From contig JAECUM010093679.1 in the NCBI GenBank assembly GCA_016617855.1, positions 36,628-100,627 of the forward strand: a stretch of 64,000 bases of DNA, written 5' to 3'. A program made the translations under genes and the position numbers. The notes below the pieces were generated by a model. That model had not been told where the DNA came from. It was given only the letters and a program-made list of their open reading frames with translations, and searched no databases. Positions 56,701 to 58,821 of this stretch are shown piece by piece. Every line of letters starts with the position of its first letter. Within the stretch, counting starts at the first letter, position 1. The DNA is from Megalonaias nervosa. Lineage: Eukaryota; Mollusca; Bivalvia; Unionida; Unionidae.

Positions 56701-58074
56701 TGCCATGTCCAATCAGGGTCAATGCTTTTCAATGTACTCATGATTGGAACCAAAACAGCATTGACCCCGATCAGACAGCACATTGTGTGTGTCAGATCTA
56801 GGTCTGTATTGTTCCAAGGTTTGGTATTTGTTGTACAAATACACAAAAATTCCAAGATGGTCATGTGTTATACAAATATAGGAAATTTCCAAGATGGGTA
56901 TGTGTTATACAAATGCAGGAAAATTCCAAGATGTGCATGTGTTATACAAATACTGGAAAATTCCAAGACAGGCATGTGTTATACACATATAGAAAAATTC
57001 CAAGATGGGGATGTGTTATATTATATAAATTCCAAAACTGGGTTCAGTAGAACAGCTGGAGTCTAGAGAGTGATGTGGTAACATCTTTTATTTTCTACCT
57101 CTGCTGTCTTGAGTTCAATTCTCATTTCCAATATGAACAAAGAAATCAGGTTGTCCGGTCAAGGTCAGTTGTCTCCTAAGATTTCTATGGTTTCCTTTAC
57201 CTCAAGCACAACATAACAGCAACATATAAACTGTTGAGAGCATGTTGTGCAAGTTGTTTGTGCAATTAGTACTAAATAAATATAGTCTGAACAAATGATT
57301 GAACACAAAAATTGTAGAGAAAATTTTAGTACTATTGCCTCTGCCACTTTTGCTATCAGTAAGTTTGTCATATGTTCTACTGTCTACATAATCAAGAATT
57401 CATTTTCAGGAGTTATCACACACTGGAATGTAAAATGAAATATCATTTGATTAATATACATTTAATAAAGTTAGAAAAATTAATAGTGGTGGATTTACCA
57501 AATTAAATCACTACTAAATGATTTGACATTTAGAAATAAATTAATAAACACCTAGATGTTAAACAAAAACCACAGAAAGGTAGGTTTGCAATATCTCATA
57601 AAATCACTGGCTGTCATCATGTCACATATTTATGTTAACCACTCTCTAAAAGCATCTGAAAATTCCAGTTGTTAGACTGGTTTAACTTTAAATGTCCCAA
57701 ATAAAAATGTTCCATGTTCAAGACCTGTACTGAGAAGGTAAATACTCCTATAGGTGGGACAAACAAGACATAATTATTTTTTACTAAAATATTAAAACAT
57801 TAAACTTTCCCTACAAACAAAAAAATCTTGTTCATTATAGGTGCCATACCAAACTGGAAGACAAGGCGAAGGTCATCACGTGACTCATCATAGTCTCTGT
57901 CAAACTCTAAAGTAATGGTAAAAGATTGGCCACGTCGTACAACCAGCTGGCGTTTCTGGCCTGGTAGGTCCTCTGTTATATCATATTCATTCGTATGGTG
58001 GTTCTTTGTGTTTTCAGTGATATTGAAATTTGCTGAGGCAACCTTGATTGTCTCTGTGTCCTCTTTATCTGGAC
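1802..58074 (-). CDS. Transglutaminase gene, 13 coding exons, 5' and 3' ends missing
   Basis: Protein-glutamine gamma-glutamyltransferase: calcium-dependent enzymes of this family cross-link glutamine to lysine side chains via an active-site Cys. The coding path joins exons 58074-57850, 56618-56361, 48572-48454, 40738-40631, 32369-32195, 27908-27770, 26030-25927, 25295-25133, 22107-21995, 13721-13630, 11067-10869, 10036-9876 and 1938-1802, 1993 nt or about 664 codons. Every intron is GT-AG and every junction keeps phase, which is the main support. Seen in order: N-terminal sandwich (LVVRRGQSF), core with [15 protein letters not shown] and QAIDATPQE, then two C-terminal barrels ([19 protein letters not shown]). 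The His-to-Asp spacing of 23 residues equals that of human TGM2 (H335, D358). Family members are about 690-820 residues, so an N-terminal piece and about 50 C-terminal residues are missing. Introns total over 54 kb and consist mostly of tandem arrays and transposons. Confidence 0.93.
2340..2780 (-). mobile_element. LINE fragment, C-terminal restriction-like endonuclease region
   Basis: Read on the minus strand with stops and small shifts: [54 protein letters not shown]. This matches from memory the C-terminal end of metazoan LINEs annotated as R2-like, with consensus LRPDIV(I/L)WS...ELTVPWE...EEA.ERK..KY.DL...CR...VEVGCRGF.A.S. In those proteins the PD...ELTVPWE part is the PD-(D/E)XK nuclease. 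Here the LRPDI motif reads LQPYF and stops interrupt it, so the copy is dead. It lies in the intron between exons L and M. Confidence 0.6.
2785..3180. repeat. Minisatellite, 34-bp unit
   Basis: Key gtaccatctggtacaaac followed by ttggttgactggct. About seven good copies (2800-3030), then diverged ones. The unit contains a near-perfect palindrome around ggtac. It begins where the LINE fragment ends. Confidence 0.9.
3330..5150. repeat. Large minisatellite, ~45-bp unit, about 40 copies
   Basis: Key attgtattgggagtgtga then caatacatcaatgtagtac. 1.8 kb, the largest array by span. Some units carry cacaatacatattgcaat and others cacaataatattg, so two subtypes are interspersed. A 168-bp block recurs at 3537 and 3673, showing higher-order duplication. 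Confidence 0.95.
5331..5455. repeat. 125-bp hairpin with perfect 31-bp arms
   Basis: Arms 5331-5361 and 5425-5455 are perfect reverse complements (starting ggttactgcatttgtatggg). An inner pair, 5371-5387 and 5398-5414, pairs with two mismatches. It sits at the left edge of the CpG-rich element that follows and may be part of its terminus. Confidence 0.92.
5456..6554. mobile_element. CpG-rich element with inverted ends
   Basis: The 17-mer ttattatatgctcattt (5459-5475) returns inverted at 6509-6525, and aaatgcag (5443-5450) returns inverted at 6547-6554. The interior (about 5540-5910 and 6440-6480) holds many CpGs, unlike the surrounding introns. An internal hairpin gttcagtat...atactgaac lies near 6450-6475. 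An open frame, 5714-5935 (+), encodes 73 residues including [17 protein letters not shown], weakly like the N-terminal W.H....R...G.F segment of Harbinger-type transposases. Class is tentative. Confidence 0.5.
6640..7965. repeat. Large minisatellite, 42-bp unit, about 31 copies
   Basis: Key ctgccaactgtatgatac then atatcatggaatgtactgta. The unit length is close to a multiple of three, with one- and two-base losses, so open frames appear on both strands; these are not genes. Confidence 0.95.
8190..8875. repeat. Minisatellite, 29-bp unit, about 22 copies
   Basis: Key taggatcatccatgaatg then aatgattggag. Several units are shortened or carry tgcatgtattggtg variants. Confidence 0.93.
8890..9490 (-). 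mobile_element. LINE fragment, reverse transcriptase region
   Basis: The minus strand reads [35 protein letters not shown], then after the array [14 protein letters not shown]. From memory, R2/NeSL-like LINEs read F.VLARR.T.FL..N..IDTSVQKGG(I/V)PGF.GC...LANAYGS(I/V)PH......FYIP..V......Y..G...RFT. The order and spacing agree. A stop follows FTA and the copy is dead. It could be the upstream part of the same element as 2340-2780. Confidence 0.6.
9073..9267. repeat. 48-bp minisatellite made from LINE coding sequence
   Basis: Four copies of a 48-bp (16-codon) unit. On the minus strand each reads [14 protein letters not shown], the position of YGSIPH......FYIP in the surrounding LINE reverse transcriptase. 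The LINE frame continues on both sides, so the array arose inside the element. Confidence 0.75.
9491..9875. other. No feature seen
   Basis: Unique AT-rich intron sequence between the LINE fragment and exon L. Confidence 0.4.
9876..10036 (-). CDS. Transglutaminase exon L: barrel 1 to barrel 2
   Basis: 161 bp, acceptor gttttcag, donor gtattt. It encodes [31 protein letters not shown], then [12 protein letters not shown]. Relatives read I....Y...L.......I......V..T......D..RL..P.L.I. An earlier GT (after AGACTTC) was rejected because it breaks phase with the next exon; ATTAAG|gtattt keeps phase 0. Confidence 0.92.
10270..10465. repeat. Minisatellite, 36-bp unit
   Basis: About five copies with key ccaagaaccaatcacatt then ataattggttctcataag. 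Confidence 0.88.
10478..10675. repeat. Minisatellite, short tatttcagtgtgataa repeats
   Basis: About 11 copies of a 16- to 21-base motif (tatttcagtgtgataa plus a variable gtgag). It lies about 190 bp downstream, in gene direction, of exon K. Confidence 0.85.
10869..11067 (-). CDS. Transglutaminase exon K: first C-terminal beta-barrel
   Basis: 199 bp, acceptor attttatag, donor gtaagt. It encodes [40 protein letters not shown], then MYYTG and VEVILSPGQ. This is the family's G.DF.V.V.V.N.S...RTV.......YYTG pattern. Phase 0 start, phase 1 end. Confidence 0.93.
11540..11890. repeat. Degenerate minisatellite, ~33-60 bp
   Basis: Repeated caaagaacatctgtctta and gctgacacct words with irregular spacing. 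Confidence 0.65.
11895..11949. repeat. (GT)n microsatellite
   Basis: About 27 dinucleotides. It forms the 3' tail of the adjacent SINE when read on the minus strand, as (CA)n. Confidence 0.98.
11950..12240 (-). mobile_element. SINE family A, copy 1
   Basis: tRNA-derived SINE on the minus strand. The head near 12240 reads ggtggcccaagtggttagag (A-box-like) and cgtgggttagaacccc (B-box-like). The body contains the family's tgtgactgggtggg and acatgatgctacatgtctg words, and the tail runs into (CA)n. Confidence 0.85.
12505..12765. repeat. Minisatellite, ~38-bp unit
   Basis: About six to seven copies with key aacattaatagtataaat then acgacaagcatagaagt. Confidence 0.9.
12935..13460. repeat. Minisatellite, 39-bp unit, about 13 copies
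   Basis: Key gaccagctaggctgttta then gtaattggcataaaggac. Because 39 is 13 codons, all three frames stay open over long stretches on both strands. Uniformity points to recent expansion. Confidence 0.95.
13535..13632. repeat. Short repeat ending on the exon J donor site
   Basis: Three diverged copies, about 36-38 bp apart, of cccagtaggttctcac-like sequence. The last overlaps the donor of exon J, so donor-flanking sequence was also duplicated. Confidence 0.55.
13630..13721 (-). CDS. Transglutaminase exon J: linker into first C-terminal barrel
   Basis: 92 bp, acceptor ttccatgcag, donor gtgaga. It encodes [20 protein letters not shown], then [10 protein letters not shown]. The EER.AV..A segment is the post-core helix of transglutaminases. 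It is short and less conserved than its neighbours; the fit rests on phase (1 in, 0 out) and on filling the exact gap between YKCKEG and [11 protein letters not shown]. Its 5' boundary is also the edge of a 45-bp minisatellite whose unit contains the same acceptor. Confidence 0.85.
13715..15260. repeat. 45-bp minisatellite carrying the exon J splice acceptor
   Basis: About 34 copies. On the minus strand each unit reads ttgtcttccatgcag then cttctgt, that is a pyrimidine tract and AG followed by a near copy of the first exon J bases (gttctgt). The exon-proximal edge is the real acceptor at 13722-13723. A 459-bp block of ten units is duplicated (14121 and 14580). In exon phase each unit reads GCT TCT GTA CAG TAA, so any upstream acceptor would give a stop. 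Confidence 0.93.
15605..16285. repeat. Minisatellite, 45-bp then ~34-bp units
   Basis: Key ggacaagtaaccctgaca then aaggtatgaa. Left copies include an acagttacatct segment and are 45 bp; right copies lack part of it. Confidence 0.92.
16286..16834. other. No feature seen
   Basis: AT-rich unique intron sequence. The part at 16395-16530 has gagagaccacctg-like words but no recognisable coding. Confidence 0.4.
16835..17270. repeat. Minisatellite, 26-bp unit, about 17 copies
   Basis: Key cactgccatatcactaat then tgaatcaa. The right edge abuts the 3'-truncated end of the RTE-like LINE fragment. Confidence 0.94.
17272..18610 (-). mobile_element. RTE-like LINE fragment, endonuclease domain only, split by insertion
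   Basis: From 18610 down the minus strand reads [20 protein letters not shown], then [20 protein letters not shown]. After a 0.7-kb insertion it resumes as [55 protein letters not shown]. This is the APE-type endonuclease of the same family as 49165-51815 (usually annotated craniofacial development protein 2-like). No reverse transcriptase follows. Frameshifts and stops mark it as dead. Confidence 0.85.
17672..18366. mobile_element. R1 interspersed repeat nested in the LINE
   Basis: AT-rich 0.7-kb insert. Its left end (gagtctatgctcttcaaa, then attcaacaaataatttattt and cccaagaatacaaag) returns inverted at 31860-31930 and in diverged form at 44497. The LINE reading frame stops and restarts at its edges. 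No coding seen; could be a non-autonomous transposon or a solo LTR. Confidence 0.65.
18960..19140. repeat. Two- to three-copy repeat
   Basis: Direct repeats of gttgtggcattatgtac with aggattaa..aaacagatcc and ccagtgg words, about 60 bp apart. Confidence 0.5.
19380..19545. repeat. Dispersed repeat, inverted copy at 23128-23240
   Basis: The stretch beginning ttcctattttcttgatgttc recurs on the opposite strand at 23128-23240 with only a few differences over about 110 bp. The first 50 bp also hold a small tandem repeat (ccatcactaaagtta). Confidence 0.8.
19585..20600. repeat. Minisatellite, 51-bp unit, about 20 copies
   Basis: Key cctagcctatctctaaca then caagaccatgtcctttcatt. The unit is 17 codons, giving a 320-residue open frame on + and 194 on -. 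There is no initiation context, no codon bias and no family match, so no gene is called. Higher-order blocks of several units recur (for example near 20150 and 20340). Confidence 0.95.
20601..21074. other. No feature seen
   Basis: Mostly unique intron. A short direct repeat (ggagactggacacagggta and gagaccaggtataatggg) near 20620-20730 is all that stands out. Confidence 0.4.
21075..21345. repeat. Tandem repeat, ~50-60-bp unit, 5 copies
   Basis: Key cttatcatggcaagagtttt then aaggtcacagttcag. An inverted diverged copy lies at 23047-23127. Confidence 0.85.
21346..21994. other. No feature seen
   Basis: AT-rich intron between the array and exon I. Small open frames here show no recognisable protein. 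Confidence 0.4.
21995..22107 (-). CDS. Transglutaminase exon I: core to barrel transition
   Basis: 113 bp, acceptor gattttcag, donor gtgagc. It reads VGKKILTKM, then [14 protein letters not shown], matching the family's (I/V)G..ISTK.V......DIT..YKYPEGS. It ends in phase 1 on Gly, continued by the exon at 13721 ([11 protein letters not shown]), which matches the family's S.EER.V...A helix. Confidence 0.9.
22335..23040. repeat. Minisatellite, 54-bp unit with 216-bp higher order
   Basis: Key agtgagcatgaacactgag then tatgaacttggccatga. A four-unit block recurs exactly 216 bp apart (aagtatgaacttggccataa at 22619 and 22835). The 18-codon length creates a 203-residue open frame on the minus strand that I do not regard as a gene. 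Confidence 0.94.
23047..23240. repeat. Inverted mosaic of two upstream repeats
   Basis: Reverse complement of the 21075-21345 unit (left part) joined to reverse complement of 19420-19540 (right part). Confidence 0.75.
23580..23890 (-). mobile_element. SINE family A, copy 2
   Basis: Body words acatgatgctacatgtctg and tgtgactgggtggg on the minus strand, with a tRNA-like head near 23890 (atggcctaagaggttatagc). The A box carries an extra base and the B box is decayed, so it is older than copy 3. Confidence 0.8.
23950..24565. repeat. Minisatellite, 42-bp unit, about 14 copies
   Basis: Key gtaaagacaggggtgttaag then agactgatttgccatga. 14-codon unit; the 171-residue minus-strand open frame is an artefact. 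Confidence 0.95.
24900..25050. repeat. Minisatellite, ~27-bp unit
   Basis: About five copies of aaatgtgaaacaggtttat plus gctga variants. Lies just 3' (gene direction) of exon H. Confidence 0.8.
25133..25295 (-). CDS. Transglutaminase exon H: end of core, FGEVNAD segment
   Basis: 163 bp, acceptor ttttacag, donor gtaaat (AATGT|gtaaat). It encodes [34 protein letters not shown] and [10 protein letters not shown]; relatives have CGPA.V.AI..G.....YD..F.F.EVNAD...W. The donor was chosen because it alone gives phase 2, needed for VGKKILTK in the next exon. A 37-bp duplication (25281-25337) copies the acceptor and the first 15 exon bases. Confidence 0.92.
25281..25337. repeat. 37-bp duplication of the exon H acceptor
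   Basis: ccatgcaaaacactcctgta occurs at 25281 and 25318. On the minus strand it holds the acceptor and the first 15 exon bases. Splicing to the upstream copy shifts the frame and meets TAA. Confidence 0.9.
25570..25885. repeat. Minisatellite, ~50-bp unit
   Basis: Six copies with key ttaagctcaaacaatgtatt then gacttgaaatgactaac; the left copies are diverged. Ends about 40 bp from exon G. Confidence 0.88.
25927..26030 (-). CDS. Transglutaminase exon G: catalytic histidine and aspartate
   Basis: 104 bp, acceptor gtatgtcag, donor gtaaag. It encodes [20 protein letters not shown], then [15 protein letters not shown]. Catalytic His is codon 26023-26021 and catalytic Asp is codon 25954-25952, 23 residues apart as in TGM2. 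All three catalytic residues are therefore intact, so this gene has no visible loss of enzyme function. Confidence 0.97.
26031..26724. other. No feature seen
   Basis: Unique AT-rich intron between exons F and G. Two overlapping minus-strand open frames of 69-79 residues have no recognisable domain. Confidence 0.4.
26725..27135. repeat. Minisatellite, ~45-bp unit, with an exon H fragment inside
   Basis: Key agatctggctgggatttcaa then taatggaaaatgatac, about eight copies. At 26950-26988 the array holds caaatgttaaaatccatatt and following bases that match the exon H donor region at 25110-25147. Confidence 0.85.
27136..27769. other. No feature seen
   Basis: Unique intron sequence before exon F. 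A 76-residue + open frame (27172-27402) is unrecognised and unsupported. Confidence 0.35.
27770..27908 (-). CDS. Transglutaminase exon F: core, calcium-site region
   Basis: 139 bp, acceptor cattccag, donor gtacaa. It encodes [29 protein letters not shown] and the end MSSDSIW, where Trp is split across the intron. Relatives read R.LGIP.R.VTNF.SAHD.D.NL.ID.Y....E......DSIWNFHVW. From memory, the vertebrate counterpart exon is also 139 bp. Confidence 0.95.
27985..28600. repeat. Minisatellite, ~52-bp unit, about 11 copies
   Basis: Key ttctattgttggcttaaata then gacatactttctgtgacca. Confidence 0.93.
28601..29094. other. No feature seen
   Basis: Unique intron sequence; nothing recognisable. Confidence 0.4.
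29095..30595. repeat. Large minisatellite, 28-bp unit, about 53 copies
   Basis: Key aaatacatgtatcctttaca then tgaagtat. Every unit holds the palindrome atacatgtat. Homogeneous in the middle and more diverged with aaaaatacatg variants after 30340, as expected for ongoing turnover in the centre. Confidence 0.97.
30596..31299. other. Intron sequence with a possible old repeat
   Basis: 30595-30672 (tttgacctcactttaacaca through accgtattataacca) resembles a degraded transposon terminus with mirrored gttat and tataac words. The rest is unique. Confidence 0.3.
31420..31930. mobile_element. R1 interspersed repeat, second copy
   Basis: The right end matches the left end of 17672-18366 in reverse complement: gtattcttgggaaataaatt, gaattttacaaa, ttttctgtta, tgaaga.catag. 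Interior similarity is low (shared ccaa/aattccaga/ttggaattaa words), so copies are old. Left boundary uncertain. Confidence 0.6.
32195..32369 (-). CDS. Transglutaminase exon E: catalytic cysteine
   Basis: 175 bp, acceptor catttcag, donor gtaaca. It encodes [18 protein letters not shown], then [15 protein letters not shown], and [20 protein letters not shown] is the transglutaminase active-site motif; the nucleophile Cys is codon 49 of the exon (32225-32223). The GGTSP.DW.GS stretch is the conserved loop that in relatives helps bind calcium. Ends in phase 1. Confidence 0.97.
32370..32769. other. No feature seen
   Basis: Unique intron sequence upstream of exon E. Confidence 0.4.
32770..33195. 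repeat. Two adjacent minisatellites, ~52 and ~35 bp
   Basis: First ctctggcactataaggcctt units (32800-32990), then gactaaatacaggcctctca units (32985-33190). They share the aggcct core, so the second may have grown out of the first. Confidence 0.85.
33470..33890. repeat. Minisatellite, ~51-bp unit, 8 copies
   Basis: Key gataatagcttactgtggaa then tgatcatatcaagat. Confidence 0.93.
33891..34440. other. No feature seen
   Basis: AT-rich unique intron; nothing recognisable. Confidence 0.4.
34450..35195. mobile_element. AT-rich interspersed element, R1-like layout
   Basis: Ends with ggaaataaatttatattttg, then gaatgcttcttgggtgtta and agcccccacttgtaacac. The layout (ggaaataaat...ttga...) parallels the R1 ends at 31880 and 17730, but the sequence differs. 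The terminal cccccacttgtaac could be an LTR boundary. Class unresolved. Confidence 0.35.
35400..35830. repeat. Minisatellite, 35-bp unit, about 12 copies
   Basis: Key ggagtaccacatggctcaa then tactaggacctccaaa. Highly uniform. Confidence 0.96.
35831..36268. other. No feature seen
   Basis: Unique intron, apart from a 20-bp direct repeat ggactgtgtgaaactcttt (36080 and 36107). Confidence 0.4.
36270..36530 (-). mobile_element. SINE family B, copy 1
   Basis: tRNA-derived SINE on the minus strand. Head near 36530 reads cgagtggccaagtggtctaa (A box) and gggtttgagtctcggg (B box). Body ends tggtgaaaaatggcattaaa, then a (AAC)n-like tail at the left. Confidence 0.88.
36600..37840. repeat. Large minisatellite, ~39-bp unit, about 31 copies
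   Basis: Key ttagattaatacccatcatg then cctatttcaattactcacc. A block of about 430 bp (36740-37010) recurs at 37150-37430, giving higher-order structure. Confidence 0.95.
37955..39355. repeat. Large minisatellite, ~27-bp unit, about 50 copies
   Basis: Key gatgtgttacatatgtcatt then tatac. Being 9 codons long, it makes 100-213-residue open frames rich in Met, Cys, His and Tyr; not genes. Confidence 0.95.
39400..39905. repeat. Three short tandem repeats
   Basis: ctgttatcattgctattgtg x3 (39408-39530), caatacaatgtttagatgtg x3 (39625-39710), and gacttataagtgagtatata x3 (39760-39895). Confidence 0.88.
40095..40450. repeat. 48-bp x3 and ~60-bp x2 repeats
   Basis: ctaaaatgaatgacttagag units at 40108-40255; tgaatgatacaaaa units at 40327 and 40387. 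Confidence 0.9.
40631..40738 (-). CDS. Transglutaminase exon D: core, [14 protein letters not shown] segment
   Basis: 108 bp (36 codons), acceptor aatttcag, donor gtaaaa, phase 0 at both ends. It reads [17 protein letters not shown], then [13 protein letters not shown]; relatives have FE..ILD.C..LLD......R.DPV.VSR..SAMVN. The following exon starts VNS, completing the motif. A 53-bp direct duplication (40705-40810) copies this acceptor and the first 34 bases of the exon. Confidence 0.92.
40705..40810. repeat. 53-bp duplication of the exon D acceptor
   Basis: ggtacagtgcacagtctaga occurs at 40705 and 40758. The second copy repeats 34 bases of exon, the acceptor and the pyrimidine tract. Use of the upstream copy leads to TAG inside the true exon. 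Confidence 0.93.
41100..41265. repeat. Minisatellite of taccattttgaggcagtaaaa words
   Basis: Five copies of a 20-30-bp word plus a longer duplicate holding gaggttggcaagtacc. Confidence 0.85.
41413..41743. mobile_element. CpG-rich TIR element, 331 bp
   Basis: Left end aatagatagttcccgaatga pairs with the reverse complement of the right end (aatagatgcttcccgatgac); about 25-bp inverted repeats with few mismatches. Each end holds the palindrome tgacgtca. The interior has about ten CpGs, far above its surroundings, plus gccgccatatttg near the left end. An internal ATG frame (MENFGDRI then stop) is too short to call. Could be a non-autonomous DNA transposon; the CRE-like ends could also bind bZIP factors. 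Confidence 0.7.
41820..42055. repeat. Minisatellite, ~38-bp unit, 6 copies
   Basis: Key ttattcttcactgaggtgtc then acttggggtttctatcaa. Confidence 0.94.
42056..42735. other. No feature seen
   Basis: Unique AT-rich intron; nothing recognisable. Confidence 0.4.
42740..42965. repeat. Minisatellite, 39-bp unit
   Basis: Four to five copies with key tacaagttcaaatggaaagg then tgctaactttggagt. Confidence 0.9.
42966..43400. repeat. Minisatellite, 35-bp unit, about 12 copies
   Basis: Key atgataactgataacccca then tagacttctatagtaa. Directly adjoins the preceding 39-bp array. Confidence 0.95.
43401..43765. other. Intron with a weak repeat
   Basis: Only a degenerate repeat of acatttagtattc words at 43640-43730. 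Confidence 0.4.
43766..44372. repeat. Minisatellite, ~17-bp unit, about 36 copies
   Basis: Key gttatacttagtattgt with tagtata and catagtgttg variants. Confidence 0.94.
44497..44905. mobile_element. R1 interspersed repeat, third copy (diverged)
   Basis: Starts gactctatggtcataaacta, then accaacaagttttataaaac and acaaataatttaa, and shares gaactgaatccaaaataatc with the copy at 17800. The right end is cut by SINE A copy 3. Confidence 0.5.
44918..45222 (-). mobile_element. SINE family A, copy 3
   Basis: Well-preserved minus-strand copy. Head at 45222 reads atggcctagtggttagagca, and B box atgggtttgaacccc. Body words tgtgac and atgatgctacatgtctg; tail (CA)n at 44911-44922. Confidence 0.9.
45223..45964. 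other. No gene seen
   Basis: AT-rich unique intron with a short (AAT)n tract at 45778-45795. Confidence 0.4.
45965..46395. repeat. Minisatellite, 37-bp unit, about 11 copies
   Basis: Key ataggcgtatgtaatttaaa then taaactgtaactacagt. Almost identical copies, so probably recent. Confidence 0.97.
46610..46905. repeat. Minisatellite, ~37-bp degenerate unit
   Basis: Repeated atagttttggtattttaatt with aaaataacattattct. Confidence 0.8.
46906..47534. other. No feature seen
   Basis: Unique intron sequence; nothing recognisable. Confidence 0.4.
47535..48440. repeat. Minisatellite, 43-bp unit, interrupted by a SINE
   Basis: Key gtacattacacacagtatta then ctgttaggtcacattataa; about 15 copies around the SINE at 47662-47911. 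A block of units recurs (48060-48170 and 48245-48350). The array ends a few bases from the exon C donor. Confidence 0.95.
47662..47911 (+). mobile_element. SINE family B, copy 2, with target-site duplication
   Basis: Head gccccgagtggctgagtggt, A box tggctgagtggtctaa, B box gtgggttcaagtctc; body ends gtgaaaaatagcattaaacc and tail (AAC)n. Flanked by agtattactg on both sides (47652-47661 and 47912-47921), which looks like a 10-bp target-site duplication, although the array itself contains this word. Confidence 0.92.
48454..48572 (-). CDS. Transglutaminase exon C: start of catalytic core
   Basis: 119 bp, acceptor cactgcag, donor gtgggt. It encodes [20 protein letters not shown], then [10 protein letters not shown] and PWFFGQ, the family's D.V.....R.EYVLND.G.IY.G......PW.FGQF segment. 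From memory, 119 bp is also the length of the equivalent vertebrate exon. The acceptor sits in the exon-proximal copy of a 26-bp tandem repeat that duplicates the splice site (48571-48665). Confidence 0.94.
48571..48665. repeat. 26-bp repeat x4 duplicating the exon C acceptor
   Basis: atctgcagtgtatagtatac starts at 48571, 48597, 48623 (with tag for cag) and 48649. On the minus strand each copy holds cactgcag and a near copy of the first 14 exon bases. Using any upstream copy leads to a stop. Confidence 0.94.
48860..49125. repeat. Minisatellite, ~39-bp unit, left half
   Basis: Key gtttggcttccctagactgg then tcaccaataaggcacaaat. Same array as 51835-52225, split by a LINE. Confidence 0.93.
49165..51815 (+). 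mobile_element. RTE-like LINE, endonuclease plus reverse transcriptase, inactive
   Basis: Reads [19 protein letters not shown] (APE-type endonuclease start), [30 protein letters not shown], then the reverse transcriptase: [53 protein letters not shown] (motif A), [11 protein letters not shown] (motif C, ADD to TDD), [12 protein letters not shown]. Several stops (for example TAG at 50169) and frameshifts make it non-functional. Of the family often labelled craniofacial development protein 2-like. It lies inside the 39-bp minisatellite. Confidence 0.93.
51835..52225. repeat. Minisatellite, ~39-bp unit, right half
   Basis: About ten copies of the same unit as 48860-49125 (aaatgtttggcttccctaga), with more variation. 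Confidence 0.93.
52480..52610. repeat. Minisatellite, 39-bp unit, 3-4 copies
   Basis: Key tacagatacataggaggcca then aacaagagaggaggttgg. The flanking 52310-52680 holds weaker gaggttaggtcaca-type repeats. Confidence 0.92.
52745..53010 (-). mobile_element. SINE family B, copy 3
   Basis: Best-preserved copy. Head near 53005 reads cagtggccgagtggtctaaa; B box gtgggttcgagtctcgg is near the tRNA consensus. Tail at the left is (TTG)n on the plus strand. Several CpGs survive, suggesting it is the youngest of the three. Confidence 0.92.
53130..53290. repeat. Minisatellite, ~34-bp unit
   Basis: Four to five copies with key cattacatgccagaaacaa then gagtactgaatgg. Confidence 0.92.
53291..53670. other. 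No feature seen
   Basis: Unique intron; nothing recognisable. Confidence 0.4.
53673..53700. repeat. (AC)n microsatellite
   Basis: 14 dinucleotides. Confidence 0.98.
53743..53950. mobile_element. MITE-like palindrome, 208 bp
   Basis: Arms of about 80 bp (53743-53828 and 53869-53950) pair with few mismatches; ends are gttccacatagcatg and catgctgtgtggaac-like. Loop about 40 bp. No coding. Fold-back MITE is the likeliest class. Confidence 0.85.
53951..54730. other. No feature seen
   Basis: Unique AT-rich intron; nothing recognisable. Confidence 0.4.
54734..54828. repeat. 95-bp hairpin
   Basis: Arms 54734-54758 and 54804-54828 (aggaaatcccagttg outer part) pair over 25 bp with few mismatches, and an inner gcctctg...cagagcc also pairs. 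MITE remnant or a hairpin transcript are both possible. Confidence 0.85.
55090..55260. mobile_element. Possible third tRNA-related SINE remnant
   Basis: Contains gggtgcaagtttgaattccc (B-box-like) and gtgtccttgggtgagacagt, wording common in SINE bodies. No clear A box, tail or flanking duplication. Confidence 0.35.
55330..56095. repeat. Minisatellite, 27-bp unit, about 28 copies
   Basis: Key gttctctgtgtgtcttatgc then cttgtga. 9-codon unit, so all frames on both strands appear open; not coding. Confidence 0.96.
56185..56335. repeat. Minisatellite, ~36-bp unit, 4 copies
   Basis: Key aaggatgatacaattaaatt then attcagtc. Ends about 30 bp from the donor of exon B. Confidence 0.88.
56361..56618 (-). 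CDS. Transglutaminase exon B: N-terminal domain, second part
   Basis: 258 bp, acceptor actgccag, donor gtcagg, phase 1 to phase 1. It encodes the rest of the N-terminal sandwich, including [24 protein letters not shown] and the conserved end [12 protein letters not shown], where the family has I.LFNPWC. Residue Gln replaces the Cys usual in vertebrate members at the FNPWC position. The next exon starts DDDVY, matching the family's linker into the catalytic core. Confidence 0.94.
56855..57050. repeat. Minisatellite, ~37-bp unit, 5 copies
   Basis: Key aaattccaagatgggtatgt then gttatacaaat. Confidence 0.93.
57051..57849. other. No feature seen
   Basis: Unique intron between exons A and B; nothing recognisable. 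Confidence 0.4.
57850..58074 (-). CDS. Transglutaminase exon A: N-terminal domain, first part
   Basis: 225 bp, acceptor ttacag and donor gtatgg. It reads from a split Gly codon through [29 protein letters not shown] and LRLVFQFG, the hallmark start of the transglutaminase N-terminal beta-sandwich (N..HHT..Y...LVVRRGQPF in relatives). It begins in phase 1, so at least one more coding exon lies upstream; I found no convincing one between 58075 and 64000. It ends in phase 1 and joins the exon at 56618. Confidence 0.93.
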
Positions 58075-58488
58075 CTGTAAGGGAAAAGTACCAGATGAAA
58101 TAATTAGCACTGAAATTTATTGTTTATATTTGTGAACATTTTAATTGCTGTCTCTGCTACTTCTGGAAGCCTCTTTTATTCTTAAAGGTTGGAGATGATG
58201 ACATGGTAAATGTTATATGAAGTAACTCTAGTGTGAACTAACAGTTTGATAAGATGGCATATTGACCAATCAGCAATCCTGTTATATTAACTAAGAATAC
58301 AATCATTTTGAAACATGTTGAATTTCAGTATTAACATTATTATTAGCTTTTTAATGAAAGCTTACATAATGTGTATCCATGTAAATTGTATCTTCAGATT
58401 ATCATATTGCTAGATTTGACAAATTGAGATTTATCTTCCTAAGGTCATTTTATGCATATTAATGTGAAATGCAAACAAACTTTTCTTT
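58075..58488. other. No upstream exon found
   Basis: Sequence 5' of exon A in gene direction. I looked for a phase-compatible coding exon and saw none. Confidence 0.4.
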
Positions 58489-58821
58489 GTCTTCACTTGT
58501 ACCATATATTAAATTGTGTTCACTTGTACCATACATTGTATTCACTTGTATCATACATTGTATTCACTTGTACCATACATTGTGTTCACTTGTACCAAAC
58601 ATTAAGGTGTATTTACTTGTACCATACATTAAAGTGTATTCACTGGTACCGTATATTGTATTTAGTGTACCAGATATTATTAGTTGTACTCACTTGTACC
58701 ATGCATTAAATTGTATTCACTTCTACCATACATTAAATTATATTCACTTGTACCATACATTGTATTCATTTGTACCATACATTGTATTCACTTGTACCAT
58801 ACATTGTTTTCACTTGTACCA

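Noticed and set aside
57415..57440. Second copy of the exon F acceptor (acacactggaatgtaaaa)
   Set aside because: Only about 17 bases match, far away in another intron, with no exon sequence following; chance is likely.
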